A DNA stretch of 64,000 nucleotides from NCBI GenBank assembly GCA_033398695.1, contig CM065802.1, forward strand, positions 145,128,096 to 145,192,095, read 5' to 3'. Each line of letters opens with the position of its first letter. Positions within the stretch are counted from its first letter, which is position 1. The notes under the pieces are model-generated. The model worked only from the letters and a program-made list of their open reading frames with translations, was not told where the DNA came from and made no database searches. This DNA comes from Orobanche coerulescens. Its lineage: Eukaryota; Streptophyta; Magnoliopsida; Lamiales; Orobanchaceae. The position numbers and the translations under genes were made by a program. Shown piece by piece: positions 9,781-21,956 of this stretch.

Positions 9781-11779
9781 TGTTGGGATTTGGTGCCTAG
9801 AACTAAGGCCTAGCGGAAGCGGTAAAACGAAAATTAATTCGATCCGAATCCCTACGAGGATCGATCGAGCTACGTATATACGAATATATAAACGAAAAGC
9901 AAGAGTTGTAAGAAACTAACCCTTGAAGTCCGTTGATTAAATGGTAACCTTCTCTTCAGCTATTCCCCAAGCTTTACTTGATATGTACGAATCCAATCCT
10001 CTCCAAGCCCTTGAATGATCCAACGCCGAAAGCACCGCGTCTCTACTTGCCACGCGCTGGAAAAATGACCGGAATGACAACACCCGATTAACCTCTAAGG
10101 TTACGGCTAGAATCAAGTGATGAAGCTTTTGATTGTAACACTCTAAGTGTTTTAATGTTTGATCTCTCAATATTTCTTGATGTTTCTCTAAGAACAATCA
10201 AGAACTAAGTTGATGAAGAAGATGACTATGAAGAAGAACTCCTTTCTGACTTTTTCTCACTACAACTCATGTAAGGAATAATACAATGAGAATGAGAGAT
10301 CAAAGTCCTCTTCTTATGCATGTTCAACTCACAAGAATACAACTCATACAATGAGAATCTAACCCCACCATATAATGTGTATGATACTTGTCCCCTCAAC
10401 ACATGATATTCCAAACATCATGATTTGGACAAGTCAATACATAAACATGTATATTAGTGGGGGGGGGGGCAGCCATGAGGATGAAACGGACGAGTTTAGT
10501 TCGTTTCGGACTCCTGAGAGTCCAAACAGATAAACTCCGATTTTGTTTCGATGTATTTATATTGATCCAATTAATTAAACATATAAAATACAAAATAATA
10601 TAATTAATTTCTCCAAGAAATAATTATATTCATGAATTAAATTAATCACCCAGTAATTTATTTATTTCATTAGGCCATAAATCAATTTATCCAATACATC
10701 AATTTAAACATCCAATGTCCCAAATTTAGATATCCAATATCTAATATTGATAATGAGAGAATTAGCTTGATTCATTCCGTCGTCAATCCTGTTGCGCGAC
10801 TCGGTAGGTCTGTCTCAGTCAGCAATGGGAGGAACCAAAGAGTAGTAGCACCACCTAGCCAGCCTGGCGGCCTACACCGTCCCCAACTGAGAACGAATGA
10901 TTGGGATCATTCAAGAACCATTCTGTCGTGAATACCAGTATACTTATAAACCCTTCTTTCAACTGTCCCGATCAAGTTATAGGGTCACGGTCAGTCAAAC
11001 CCTAGCTGTCCTTGACTCTATGCATGCGTTAATGCAAATCGAGATCATCGAGCTCTCGTGTATCCAATACAACTAGCTCTAATGCTTTGGCCAAAGACTT
11101 ATGATCTCATCTGCCAATAACCACATAGGACATATAACCCGCTCACTAACGGGAGAAATAATTCTTTCTTGGTATTCAGTAGGACCTACTACTTGCCCGT
11201 CAAGATGCACATCGAGGTTGACCCCCGCCTTCCGGTTTACAGGGTCCAACTTCTCTAATGAAAATATTGACGTCACAAGCACATCCCTACTAAATCCTCA
11301 AGTCGAAGGTTCACGAATACCTATTACAACCTTTCGATTCCGTCATTGACTGTCCCGGAGTGAAATCCGTGTGACGAATCGAGGGTGAGTCGGTTCGAGT
11401 ATACTAATCCAATTAGCATACCTATAACGTGTGCTCCCACTAACCATTAGTGTTCGACAGGCACTCTACATGTCAAAGAACACGTCATACAAGTCTTCAC
11501 ATAAACTTAACGCCCAGTCAAGTTTCATCGACTTGCGAACGTTTAAGTATTTGAGCTATAAACCTTTCCAGTGCCGACCCCTTATCCAATAAGGAGTGGA
11601 ATGTTTTGTTCTCAAATACACGGACTAGTTTCTATATATATATTTACGAGTTAGGAATGCCAGTAACTACCAGTAAATAAAGAAACATTCATTGCCTTAT
11701 ATCAATAGTTTACATAATTACAAGTACAATGCCCTCACTTAACATCCTCTAAGTGGCATTCTAGGGCATACTCCTAACA
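9781..11779 (-). repeat. 3' LTR of C1
   Basis: 1,999 bp, TGTTAGGAGT...CCCAACA on the minus strand, flanked outside by TGAAT and inside by the polypurine tract. It includes a run of 12 G at about 10459-10470 where the other LTR has a shorter interrupted run. A T/A-rich TATATATATA stretch near 11636-11645 is a possible promoter. Small forward frames here are spurious. Confidence 0.9.
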
Positions 11780-11790
11780 ATCTCCCACTT
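11780..11790 (-). other. Polypurine tract of C1
   Basis: On the minus strand, AAGTGGGAGAT directly abuts the 3' LTR start TGTTAGGAG. This is the standard plus-strand priming site of plant copia elements. Confidence 0.85.
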
Positions 11791-11794
11791 GCAC

Positions 11795-14700
11795 TCAATG
11801 CCACACACTATGGTATCTAATACCGATGTTCTCTAGATGACGCTCCAAGCTAGTATGATAAAGTGGCTTGGTCAGTGGATCAGCGACGTTGTCGGCTGAG
11901 TCTACTTTATGCAGCACATTGTATCCCTTGCGAACAAATTCTCTTACGAGATAATACTTCCTCTCAATGTGTTTGGTATTGTTGTGAAACCTCGGCTCCT
12001 TGGCCTGCGCTACAGCTCCGTCATTGTCGCAGTACAGCTGAACAAGAAGCTCAGCACATGGTATCACTTGAAGTTCTCCCAGAAACTTCTTAATCCAGAA
12101 CCCTTCCTTAGAAGCCTCCGAGGCTGCTTGATACTCAGCCTGACAGGTGGAATCAGCAGTCGCGCTTTGCTTGGCGCTACGCCAAGATACTGCTCCTCCA
12201 TTAAGAGTAAATATGTTGCCAGATGTAAACATCGAGTCGTCCTTCAGTCCTTGGAAGTCCGAATCAGTGAATCCCACCACATCCAGTTCTCCACCGCCAT
12301 ACATCAGAACCATATCTCTAGTCCTTCTTAAGTACTTGAGAACATTATTTACGGCAGTCCAATGTTCCCTACCTGGGTTTGCCTGAAACCTACTCACCAC
12401 GCTTACAGCATGCGCAATGTCAGGTCTCGTACACAACATAGCATACATAAGGCTACCCACGGCTGAAGCATATGGTATATTACTCATTTCCTTTCGTTGT
12501 TCCTCACTTTGAGGACACATCTTCAAGGAGAGTTTTATTCCATGTCGCATCGGTAGGAACCCTCTTTTAAAATCATCCATCTTAAATCGCTTTAAGATCT
12601 TATCTATATAGAGGGCTTGGGGAAGACCTATTGTTCTCTTTGCTCTATCCCGATAGAGTCGAATACCAAGAATATAGGTAGCTTCTCCCAAGTCTTTCAT
12701 GGAGAAATTACTCGAAAGCCAATCTTTCACAGAACTGAGCATTCCCACATCATTTCCTATTAGTAGAATGTCATCTACATATAGTACTAAGAATGCGATC
12801 TTTCTCCCACTAACCCTCTTATATACACAAGGTTCCTCTTCATTTTGCACGAAGTCAAACTCTTTGACTGCCTCATCAAAACGAAGGTTCCAACTACGCG
12901 ATGCTTGCTTCAGTCCATAAATGGAACGCTGAAGCTTGCACACTTTCTGAATATCGACTTCGAACACAAAGTCTTTAGGTTGCTCCATATATATTTCCTC
13001 CTCGAGGAATCCATTAAGGAAAGCCGTCTTTATGTCCATTTGCCATATCTCATAATCGTGGTAGGCAGCTACAGCAAGCATCATGCGAATAGACTTGATC
13101 ATAGCTACGGGCGAGAATGTATCATGGTAATCGATCTCTTCCTTTTGGGTATAACCCTTTGCCACAAGCCTGGATTTATAGGCGTCAACCTTGCCATCAC
13201 CATCAGTCTTTCTCTTGTATATCCACTTGTTCCCAATAGGCACTATGCTCTTGGGACGGTCTACTAGAGTCCAGACCTGATTGACATACATCGAGTCTAT
13301 CTCAGCTTCCATAGATTCACGCCATTTCTCAGAGTCTACATCTACCAGCACTTGGTCATAGGTCATTGGGTCAGTCTCTTGGCTATCACTTAGAACCTCA
13401 TGGAGACCTATTTCCTCCAAGTGCACAAGCCCATACCTCTCAGGTAAATGAGACACCCTACTAGACCTACGAGGTGGTTGTACTTGTGTTTCAGATGGTT
13501 CAGTTCCAATTTCTTGCACAGGTGTCTCTTTAGGAGTTTCATTGTATTCTTCCAAAGAAATACTTCTACCTGCTCCGCCTTCCTGAATGAACTCATCTTC
13601 CAGGAAGTGTGCTTGCAAAGCAACAACGATCTTTCGAACTTCAGGCATGTAGAATAGATATCCCATCGTCCCAGACGGGAATCCAATGAAACGTTCCTTC
13701 GCGGACCTAGCTTCCAACTTCTCCACCTTAGTCTTCTTGACATAGGCGGGATATCCCCAAATCCTAATATGATTAAGACTTGGTTTCCTGCCCTCCCACA
13801 TCTCATGTGGAGTTTTAGGAACTGATTTGGAAGGACATCTGTTCAAGATGTAAGCGGCAGTCAGGAGTGCGAACCCCCACAGGTAAGTAGGTAAGTCAGT
13901 ATAGCCCAGCATGGAACGGACCATGTTCAACAAGGCCCGATTCCTTCTTTCTGACACACCATTTAACTGAGGAGTACCTGTAGGTGTTAGTTGTGAAACT
14001 ATTCCATGTTCCTTAAGGAACTCATCAAACTCCATACTCATATACTCGCCACCTCGATCCGACCGAAGTGCTTTGATATGATTACCAGTTTGTTTCTCGA
14101 CTAGGGCCTTGAATTCCTGGAATTTCTCAAAGGCCTCGGATTTATGTTTCATTAAGTATACATAACCATACCTAGTATGATCATCTGTAAACGTAATGAA
14201 ATATTAATATCCGTTACGTGCTGCTTCCAAAGCACCACATACGTCGGTATGGATTAATCCCGGTTTATCAGCGGCTCTTTCAAAAGTACCTGTGAAGGGG
14301 GACTTGGTCATTTTGCCTTTAAGGCAAGACTCACAAGTAGGAAAGGGATCTGATCCCAATGGACCCATAAGTCCATCTTTTTCCATCTTGTAAACCTTGG
14401 TCTGACCAACATGACCAAGTCTAAGATGCCATTTCAAAACTTGATTGGTTTCATCCCTACCATGTTTTCTAGTCATAGTATTCACAACTACTTTGTTACT
14501 AAGATTTTGATGATACAATCCATTTAACAATGTAGCAGTACCTACTAGTTTATTTCTAAAATAAATTTTGCAGGAATCATCACCAATGGAAAATGAAAAG
14601 CCTTTTCGGTCCATGACCGGAATGGATACAATATTTTTGTACCCCTTGGGCAAAACAAGTACATCTTCTAAAGTCAAAACAAAGCCGGATTCTAAACCCA

Positions 14701-15723
14701 AAAGAGTGATCATATGTCGGTCGCCTCGACACTATGCCCGCTTCCAACTGTGATCATAACTTCTCCAGCTCCAAGCTTCCTACTTTGTTCCATATCCTGA
14801 TTCACGGTACAAATATGAGAGCTAGCACCAGAATCCAGTATCCAGGAAGTAAAAAATACAGTAGCAGAACAATTTGTTTCCAAAACTAAAAGTTCTGTAC
14901 CTGAAGCGCCATGAAGAATCGGACAGTCTCTTGCCCAGTGGCCCAGCTCACCGCACTTGAGACAAGCATCCTTCTTCTTCTTGTTCTTTGGAACCATCGG
15001 GGCCTTGCCCTTACCTTTAAGGTCCTTAACTTGTGGTCCAGTCTGCTTCTTGGTCCTTTTCTTCTTATTCTTAGACCTCCGAGGTCTAGAAGAAATCACA
15101 AGAGCAGACTCCTTCATTCACGGAGTCTTCATTTGAGACTGAGCGGTCACAAGTTTGTTCATTAGCCCAGCTAAATTACACGCAATCTCATTGCAGTTGC
15201 AGTTCATAACAAAATGTGAGAAGGAATCAGGGAGAGACTGTAAGAGAAGGTCGGTTTGGAGATAAGTATCCATTTTAAAATCAAGAGCCTCTAATCTCTC
15301 GATCATGGATATCATTTTGAGGACGTGTTCCCCAACCTTCCCACCTTCCTTCATCCTTGCACCTAACAATTGCTTGGATATCTCATATCTAGCAGTTCTG
15401 CTGTGCTCACCATAAAGCTCGATTAAGTGAGATAGAATCTACCTAGCAGAAGTCATTTTCTCATGAGCTCTCTGATGCTCATTAGACATGGAATCCATCA
15501 TATAAGCACGGACTTTCACGTCATCCTTAACCCACTTTTTGTGGTTTTCAATCTCTTCCTGATTGGCTCGGGTCCACATAGGAGGCGCCGGAATGTCCGT
15601 CTCCAAGACGTATCCCAGTGCCTCTATAATGAGGACAATCATCTAATTGCGGAGCCAATCCACAAAGTTAGGTCCCATCAAGGTGTTCTTTTCGAGTAGA
15701 ATTGCGAGTGGATTCATTGTCAT
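11795..15723 (-). pseudogene. C1 Gag-Pol polyprotein, nearly intact
   Basis: The minus-strand ATG at 15723 (a second at 15717 gives MNPLAILLEKNTL, the usual copia Gag start) opens a frame of about 1,310 codons. In order it encodes: capsid; CCHC knuckle CLKCGELGHWARDC (about 14964-14923); aspartic protease WILDSGASSH (about 14850); GAG-pre-integrase with CESCLKGK; integrase with HTDVCGAL, ALRSDRGGEY and NGVSERR; RT with DIKTAFLNG and LYVDDILL; and RNase H with TADSTCQAEY and DNVADPLTKPL. The length is normal for the family. Breaks: TAG at 15643-15645, TAG at about 15436, TGA at 15118-15120, a frameshift near 14712, and TAA at 14201-14203. From 14152 to the end (785 codons) there is no break, and the catalytic aspartates and YVDD are kept there. 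It supplies all enzymes for retrotransposition but is inactive as it stands. Confidence 0.9.
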
Positions 15724-17398
15724 ATTGAGATTTATGTCTGCATTAAGTACGACAAATTAATTAGTAACTCGTTCAATTATGTCCTGAGTATAGAATTAAG
15801 GTCTTTTCTATTCTTGTTACCTAGCTCCCACTATTTTTATCGGAATAACACACTCCCATGTGAAATCCGGAAGTATCGTCGCTCTACTTCATAGTGGTGA
15901 TCGAATTCTTTATAAATCTTAATAGAGGGCAACCGAACAAGTTTCTAGTCTATTAATTTTCATAAAGTGGTGTCCAACACCAACCCATCTAATGGATAAT
16001 TCGATCTTCTTTTTCCCCTTGTTCACTCCCCTCAACCTATACGGTTTATATGGTTCGTGAACAAGTTAAGTTTACACCATCGACGCAAATCAGTTTCACA
16101 ATCGAATCTTATCCGGCAACCTATCAGGTTTCCAGGGATAAAATTTGCTCCAACCGAAGGCATCCAATGCGCTCCCGGTAATTTATCCGTCCTCCCCAAG
16201 CGACTACCCCGAGAACTCGGAAGCATAGCACATCCGGTTTGGATTTGAATTTCCCGAAAGCTCGATGGAGGGAAGGAAAACCTTGAAACCTTATAAACTT
16301 AATAATTTGTGGTGGGAGAATTTTCGCGATTAACGTTACACTTTGCACATTAATCATTTAAGCGCGTTTGTGGCATTCATACAATATGAAAAAAACCATT
16401 CACAACCTAGTTGCTACCAACATGTGGTTCATGGACCGTTTCTAGAAAACAAAAACTCCGTAATCTAATTACAAGTCTTCGTCTTGAATCTTTGTCTTCT
16501 CGAAACGGATCTTCCTCCGGTCTTCGTCATTACATATAAATTTTACATTGAAAATTGCATCCTAGATATAAATATTTCTAGTAAAATAAATAGGCTCAAA
16601 ACGGCCTTAACAACCCAATCGAATAAAACGAACGATTCAAAAACTAAGTCCATGAACCACATCCTCATTCAAAAGCATTCATCCAATAAATACTATATAA
16701 ATGGAAAGTGTAGAGATACATTGATCCAGTCAACAATACGAACTGATCCAATCGATTCACATAATCGGTAATATGAAAAACGTTCAAATAATTCGGTCGA
16801 TCACAAGTATTCCAATAAATCAATTTTCCCTTATAAAATGAAATACCATTTATCATTTTAATTATATTAAATCCAATTTAAAATGTGGGAAATCAATTTT
16901 AGGAATACACGAAGAAAACAAGCCCGAAGCGGGTCCGAAATGGGCTGAACCGCGCCCAAAAAACACCATTGGGATGCAGTAGTGTTGCCCAGCAGCCCTG
17001 GGCCGCGGCCCCGTGAGCCCTGGGCCGCGGACCACAGTGCAGAAACTTCCCAGACGAGCTGCAACAGCCCTGGGCCGCAGCCCCGGAGCCCTGGCCCGCA
17101 GCCCCGAAGCCCTGGGCCGCGGCCCCCTGCTTCCGGACCACTCCCGGACCGTCCAACGGCAATTCGGGGCTAATTTTTCGACCGGATATCTAATATATAT
17201 TTTCCAACATTCATATCATCAATATAAATCATATTTCCAAGAAATAGAAGATTTATATTTAGACATAAACTTACGAAAAATACAACTATAACGAACGAAA
17301 AACATATACCACGATTATAACTAAAATGATTCCAGATCATTCACCATCTAATCGAGCATTCCAAATGCCAATATCATATATACGATCGCAAGACCTAC
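15724..17398 (-). other. C1 untranslated leader, unusually long
   Basis: About 1.7 kb lies between the primer site and the gag ATG with no coherent reading frame on either strand. It is mostly A/T-rich except for a GC-rich block at about 16985-17130. Short open frames there (for example 16899-17162) are produced by the repeat and are not genes. Confidence 0.6.
16985..17130. repeat. GC-rich array of CCCTGGGCCGCGGCCCC-type motifs in the C1 leader
   Basis: About five copies of CCCTGGGCCGCGGCCCC, or close variants, occur near 16998, 17018, 17069, 17090 and 17111. The core GGGCCGCGGCCC is a perfect 12-bp palindrome in the best copies. The block contrasts sharply with the A/T-rich leader around it. 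Confidence 0.75.
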
Positions 17399-17410
17399 GC
17401 TCCGATACCA
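17399..17410 (-). other. Primer binding site, tRNA-iMet type (C1)
   Basis: On the minus strand, TGGTATCGGAGC begins 1 bp inside the 5' LTR end, close to the canonical TGGTATCAGAGC. Confidence 0.85.
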
Positions 17411-17411
17411 C

Positions 17412-19402
17412 TGTTGGGATTCGGTGCCTAAAACGAAGGCCCAGCGGAAGCGGTAAAATGAAAATTAATTCGATCTGAATCCCTACGAGGATCGATCGAG
17501 CTACGTATATACGAATATATAAACGAAAAGTAAGATATGTAAGAAACTAACCCTTGAAGTCCGTTGATTAAATGGTAACCTTCTCTTGAGCTATTCCCCA
17601 AGCTTTGCTTGATCTCTACGAATCCAATCCGCTCCAAGCCCTTGAACGATCCAACGCCGAAAGCACCGCGTCTCTACTTGCCACCGCCGGAAAAACGACC
17701 GGAATGACAACACCCGATTAACCTCTAAGGTTATGTCTAGAATCAAGTGATGAAGCTTTTGATTGTAACACTCTAAGTGTTTTAATGTTTGATCTCTCAA
17801 TATTTCTTGATGTTTCTCTAAGAACAATCAAGAACTAAGTTGATGAAGAAGATGACTATGAAGAAGAACTCCTTTCTCACTTTCTCTCACTACAACTCAT
17901 GTAAGGAATAATATAATGAGAATGAGAGATCAAAGTACTCTTCTTATGCATGTTCAACTCACAAGAATACAACTCATACAATGAGAATCTAACCCCCACC
18001 ATATAATATGTATGATACTTGTCCCCTCAACACATGATATTCCAAACATCATGATTTGGACAAGTCAATACATACACATGTATATTAGTGGGGGGGTGGC
18101 CATGAGGATGAAACGGACGAGTTTAGTTCGTTTCGGACTCCCGAAAGTCCAAACAGATAAACTCTGATTCCGTTTCAATGTATTTATATCGATTAATTAC
18201 TCCAATTAATTAAACATATCAAATACAAAATAATATAATTAATTTCTCTAAGAAATAATTATATTCATGAATTAAATTAATCACCCTGTAATTTATTTAT
18301 TTCATTAGGCTGTAAATCAAATTATCCAATAAATCAATCTAAACATCCAATATCCCAAATTTATACATCCAATATCTAATATCTAACTCTTGATTCATTC
18401 CGTCATCAATCCTATTGCGCGACTCGGTAGGTCCGTCGCAATCAGCAATGGGAGGAACCAAAGAGTAGTAGCACCACCTAGCCAACCTGGCGGCCTACAC
18501 CGTACCCCAACTGAGAACGAATGATTGGGATCATTCAAGAACCATTCTGTCGTGAATACCAGTATACGTATAAACCCTTCTTTCAGATGTCCCGATCAAG
18601 TTATAGGGTCACGGTCAGTCAAACCCTATCTGTCCTTGACTCTATGCATGCGTTAATGCAAATCGAGATCATCGAGATCTCGTGTGTCCAATACAACTAG
18701 CTCCAATGCTTTGACCAAAGACTTATGATCTGATCTGCCAATAACCACATAGGACATATAACCCGCTCACTAACGGGAGAAAGAATTCTATTTTGTATTC
18801 AGTAGGACCTGCTACTTGCCCGTCAAGATGCACGTCGAGGTTGACCCTCATCTTCCGGTTTACAGGGTCGAAATACTCTAATGAAAATCTTGACGTTACA
18901 AGCACATCCCTACTAAATCCTCAAGTCGAAGGTTCATGAATACCTATCACAACCTTTCGATTCCGTCATTGACTGTCCCGGAGTGAAATATGCGTGACGA
19001 ATCGAGGGTGAGTCGGTTTGAGTATACTAATTTAATTAGCATACCTATAACGTGTGCTCCCACTAACCATTAGTGTTCGACAGGCAATCTACATGTCAAA
19101 GAACACATCATACAAGTCTTCACATAAACTTAACGCCCAGTCAAGTTTCATCGACTTTAGAACGTTTAAGTATTTGAGCTATAAACCTTTCCAGTGCCGA
19201 CCCCTTATCCTATAAGGAGTGGAATGTTTTGCTCTCAAATACACGGACTAGTTTCTATATGTATATTTACGAGTTAGGAATGCCAGTAACTACCAGTAAA
19301 TAAAGAAACATTCATTGCCTTATATCAATAGTTTAAATAATTACAAGTACAATGCCCTCACTCAACATCCTCTGAGTGGCATTTGAGGGAATGCTCCTAA
19401 CA
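17412..19402 (-). repeat. 5' LTR of C1
   Basis: 1,991 bp, the partner of 9781-11779, with the same termini and collinear along its whole length. Differences are mostly single substitutions and small indels. TGAAT follows directly at 19403. Confidence 0.9.
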
Positions 19403-19407
19403 TGAAT
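19403..19407. repeat. Target site duplication TGAAT, right copy of C1
   Basis: A perfect match to 9776-9780. It closes the C1 insertion. Confidence 0.95.
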
Positions 19408-21891
19408 TACTCCACAAAGTATAGCTCTTTGCCCTCCCAGTTGACTAGTTGGACTGTGTCTTTCTTTTTTCTCCTCTTCTTTACAGGAGGGTCCTGATCT
19501 TCAGCTGAGTTTTGTCTTTTAAGCTTCTGAGAGCTCGATCCTGCTTCTGGTTCTGGATAGTGAATGACTGGAGGAGGGACACTTCTGGAATCACAAATTG
19601 GGATTCCTTCCATTTGCTTCTCATCTATTCTCACTTTTTGCCAACATCAATAATCTGTGCTAGTTGATCTTCCACTTTGGACATGAAGTCTTGCATGCCA
19701 AGGGGCATTGTAACATATGCAGGAGCTAGGGAAGATTCCTTCTTATTAAGCAAGGAATCAATATTGCTGTTCAATTCCAGTAGATGTGGCTCAACCCTCG
19801 TGGCCAGAAGCTTTTCAACAGTGTCTTCAACCATTCTTCTGACCAGTTCAGTTAGGTTCTGAGGTAGCTGATCAATAGGTGGCTGGTGTGAAACTTCAGC
19901 TGGGTTCGCAGGGGTAGCTGAGTTTTCACAAGGGGAGACTTGGCTGATTGATGTTTCCCCTGATTATCAGCCTCGTTTTTTGCATATGATAGAGCAGTTG
20001 TGTTTCCTCCTTGATCAGGTTCACCCTGATCTTCATCCTGATCAGAGTCATCCGGATCATCCTTCTGCTTCTCCTAGTTTTCTTCTTCTTCTTCCTATTC
20101 AATTTCTTCTTCTTTTTCTACTTGTTCGTTAATAATTTTTAAGATTCTTTTTCAACTCCGAATTGTTCAACTTCATTCAAATCAAGAGTTTTTTCTGGGG
20201 CTACCCCTTCCATAACACTAAAATTAAAGTGATCCATTCTTCTTGAAATTGCTTATGAACCAGTTTTCATCTAGGAGTAAACTCATTTTATTTCATTACA
20301 AAATATTTTAGTAAGTTGTTCTGTAGTCATGGGATTGTCCCACCCACTCCTGTCCACTAACTCCTTTAATTCAATAAAGCTAAGACTCATCAAGCTCTTC
20401 CAATCCTTATAAGCATTTATAAAGAAAAACTTAATGATATGCTTTTTTACCAATTTCAATTGCTCTCTGTTGAGTTTGAAAGGATTGTTGTCCTGAGATT
20501 GAATGTGCAGTTGATATTTGGTTCCTCAAAGAGTTCTTCTACAACTTCTACAGCGTCAACTTCTTCAGGGACACTTGGGATTTCAGGGAGTGGAACTTCA
20601 GGGAGGCGGATATGGTCTTCTACATGATCTTCTTTTGTGATCAGCTTGGTTGACTGAGCTATTGGTTTTGCAGTTGAAATGTTGAGAGGTGCATCTATGA
20701 TGTAAGATACTTTAGGGACCTCAGATGAGTGAATTTCAGCCATGTTCTCCTATGATGACTCAGATGAGTAATTGACCAGTCCTTTGTGTCCTTTTGAGGA
20801 AGATTTATGTGATGATGCAACTTGGATGATTTCTTCCTTTCCAGAAGACTTTTTCTTCATGAAAACTGTAGATAAGGGAAGATGGTCATTGTCTTCATGT
20901 TCCTCTTGAGGAGCAGGTGCAATCGGGTGTTCTTCAGGTGTAGCTAACTTTTCGGACAAAACATTAGCTGCGGTAGTTTTTGCCTGGGTCAATTCAGGTG
21001 GGGATATCTCAACTGCAGGTAATGTGGCTGCAACTGATTCTACTTCAGCTTCATCCTCAGATTCAGATGCTTCTTTGTAATATGATGTGCCTAACTTCAT
21101 CTTTGCAAGCATTTCTACATCCCTCGGTTGCGGTGTTCAGAATTTAGGCCGTGCAGCTAGGTCCAAGTGGCCAAGGCATTTACTGCGGTGGAATATTTCT
21201 GTTTTGACCTTAGCCATTCCCAAATGTTCAAGAATCCAGCTATTTTGAGTGTGGAAAGTTAATTTCTTGTTGAATTTCTTGTTGGTGGAGTCCCAGTTGA
21301 CTTTATTTACTTCTCTGACCAACTGCTTGAAGATATAATTAGGCCAGTTTATCCTTTGTCTTTGCATTATTGCCCCCATCACGGTGTGTTTCGATATGGG
21401 CATTTGATTAAAGCTTTCAGACATGCCCATGACAATTTTGTTGGTCATGTCCATCATATATCTGTACTCCTATTGGATGTCTGATTTCCTTATGGCATTC
21501 TTTATCTGCCAAGCAATTTGATCCACTGCCAGATATCCAACTGATTCTGTTTAAGAGCCTCTACCGCTATTCCACAGTTCTTCAGTCCAAAGGCATCAGC
21601 TACTATTTGTTGATTTATGGTGATGTGTTCTCCAAATATGAAGCTCTCAATCCCTTGTTCAGTTACTTTGGCTTCTTTATAATAGCAGATAACTGCTTCT
21701 GTGTAAATCTCGGAGGGATTGATGTCGAGGTACTGGTAGATGCCATTTTTCTTCATCCTGAGAATGAAGTCTGCCATTAACAGAGAGTTGTTCGACTCCA
21801 GGAGTCCGAGAAAGTCCACCACGAAGCTGAAGATAATTTGTTCCTTCATGACTTTGAGATTGATACTCTTGGAGTAAGTTGCGGAGTCCAT
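19403..21891 (-). pseudogene. ORF3: long decayed ORF with an N-terminal putative plant transposon protein-type domain
   Basis: The minus-strand ATG at 21891 (MDSATYSKSINLKVMKEQ) opens a frame of about 860 codons in all, including 9687-9780. It is broken by one frameshift between 21502 and 21457 and by stops near 21113 and 20744, with further breaks downstream. Residues ~50-110 read NGIYQYLDINPSEIYTEAV, then YYKEAKV, then FIFGEHITINQQIVADAFGL. This has the same layout as the S2 accessory ORF (LYEEQIMEEFYLDASF, then VMVQGIEISVNIELLEKIYRL). A second conserved-looking block, NKIVMGMSESFNQMPISKHTVMGAIMQRQ, lies at 21440-21350. The remainder is acidic or lysine-rich low complexity, with KKRRKKK near 19460. 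It sits between the S2 3' LTR and the S1 5' LTR. It is most simply the accessory ORF left from a third Sirevirus-related element; capture of a host sequence is the alternative. No molecular function is known to me. Confidence 0.55.
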
Positions 21892-21956
21892 TGTTGCAAT
21901 TTTTGAGAGTTTTTAGTGTAGAGAAATTAGAATTTCTGCTTTTCGAAAATTAGGGT

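Larger units (their letters stand above)
9781..19402 (-). mobile_element. Full-length Ty1/copia element C1 (Tork/TAR-like)
   Basis: This is a complete 9,622-bp element on the minus strand. It has a 5' LTR (17412-19402), an iMet primer site (17399-17410), a long leader, one gag-pol frame (15723 to 11795), a polypurine tract (11780-11790) and a 3' LTR (9781-11779), with TGAAT on both sides. It sits inside ORF3. The coding frame has four internal stops and one frameshift but retains a 785-codon uninterrupted integrase-RT-RNase H stretch. The two LTRs differ at several percent of sites by eye, so the insertion is not recent. The lineage is suggested by RNase H and RT strings and is not certain. 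Confidence 0.9.

Noticed and set aside
11863..13267. Several plus-strand frames of 70-140 codons opposite C1 pol.
   Set aside because: They are antisense shadows of the long minus-strand pol frame, which carries all the recognisable motifs.
16899..17162. Frames encoding Gly/Ala/Gln-rich or Pro-rich repeats on both strands in the C1 leader.
   Set aside because: They are by-products of the GC-rich palindromic array; several frames on both strands are open there for the same reason, and none starts in a coding context.
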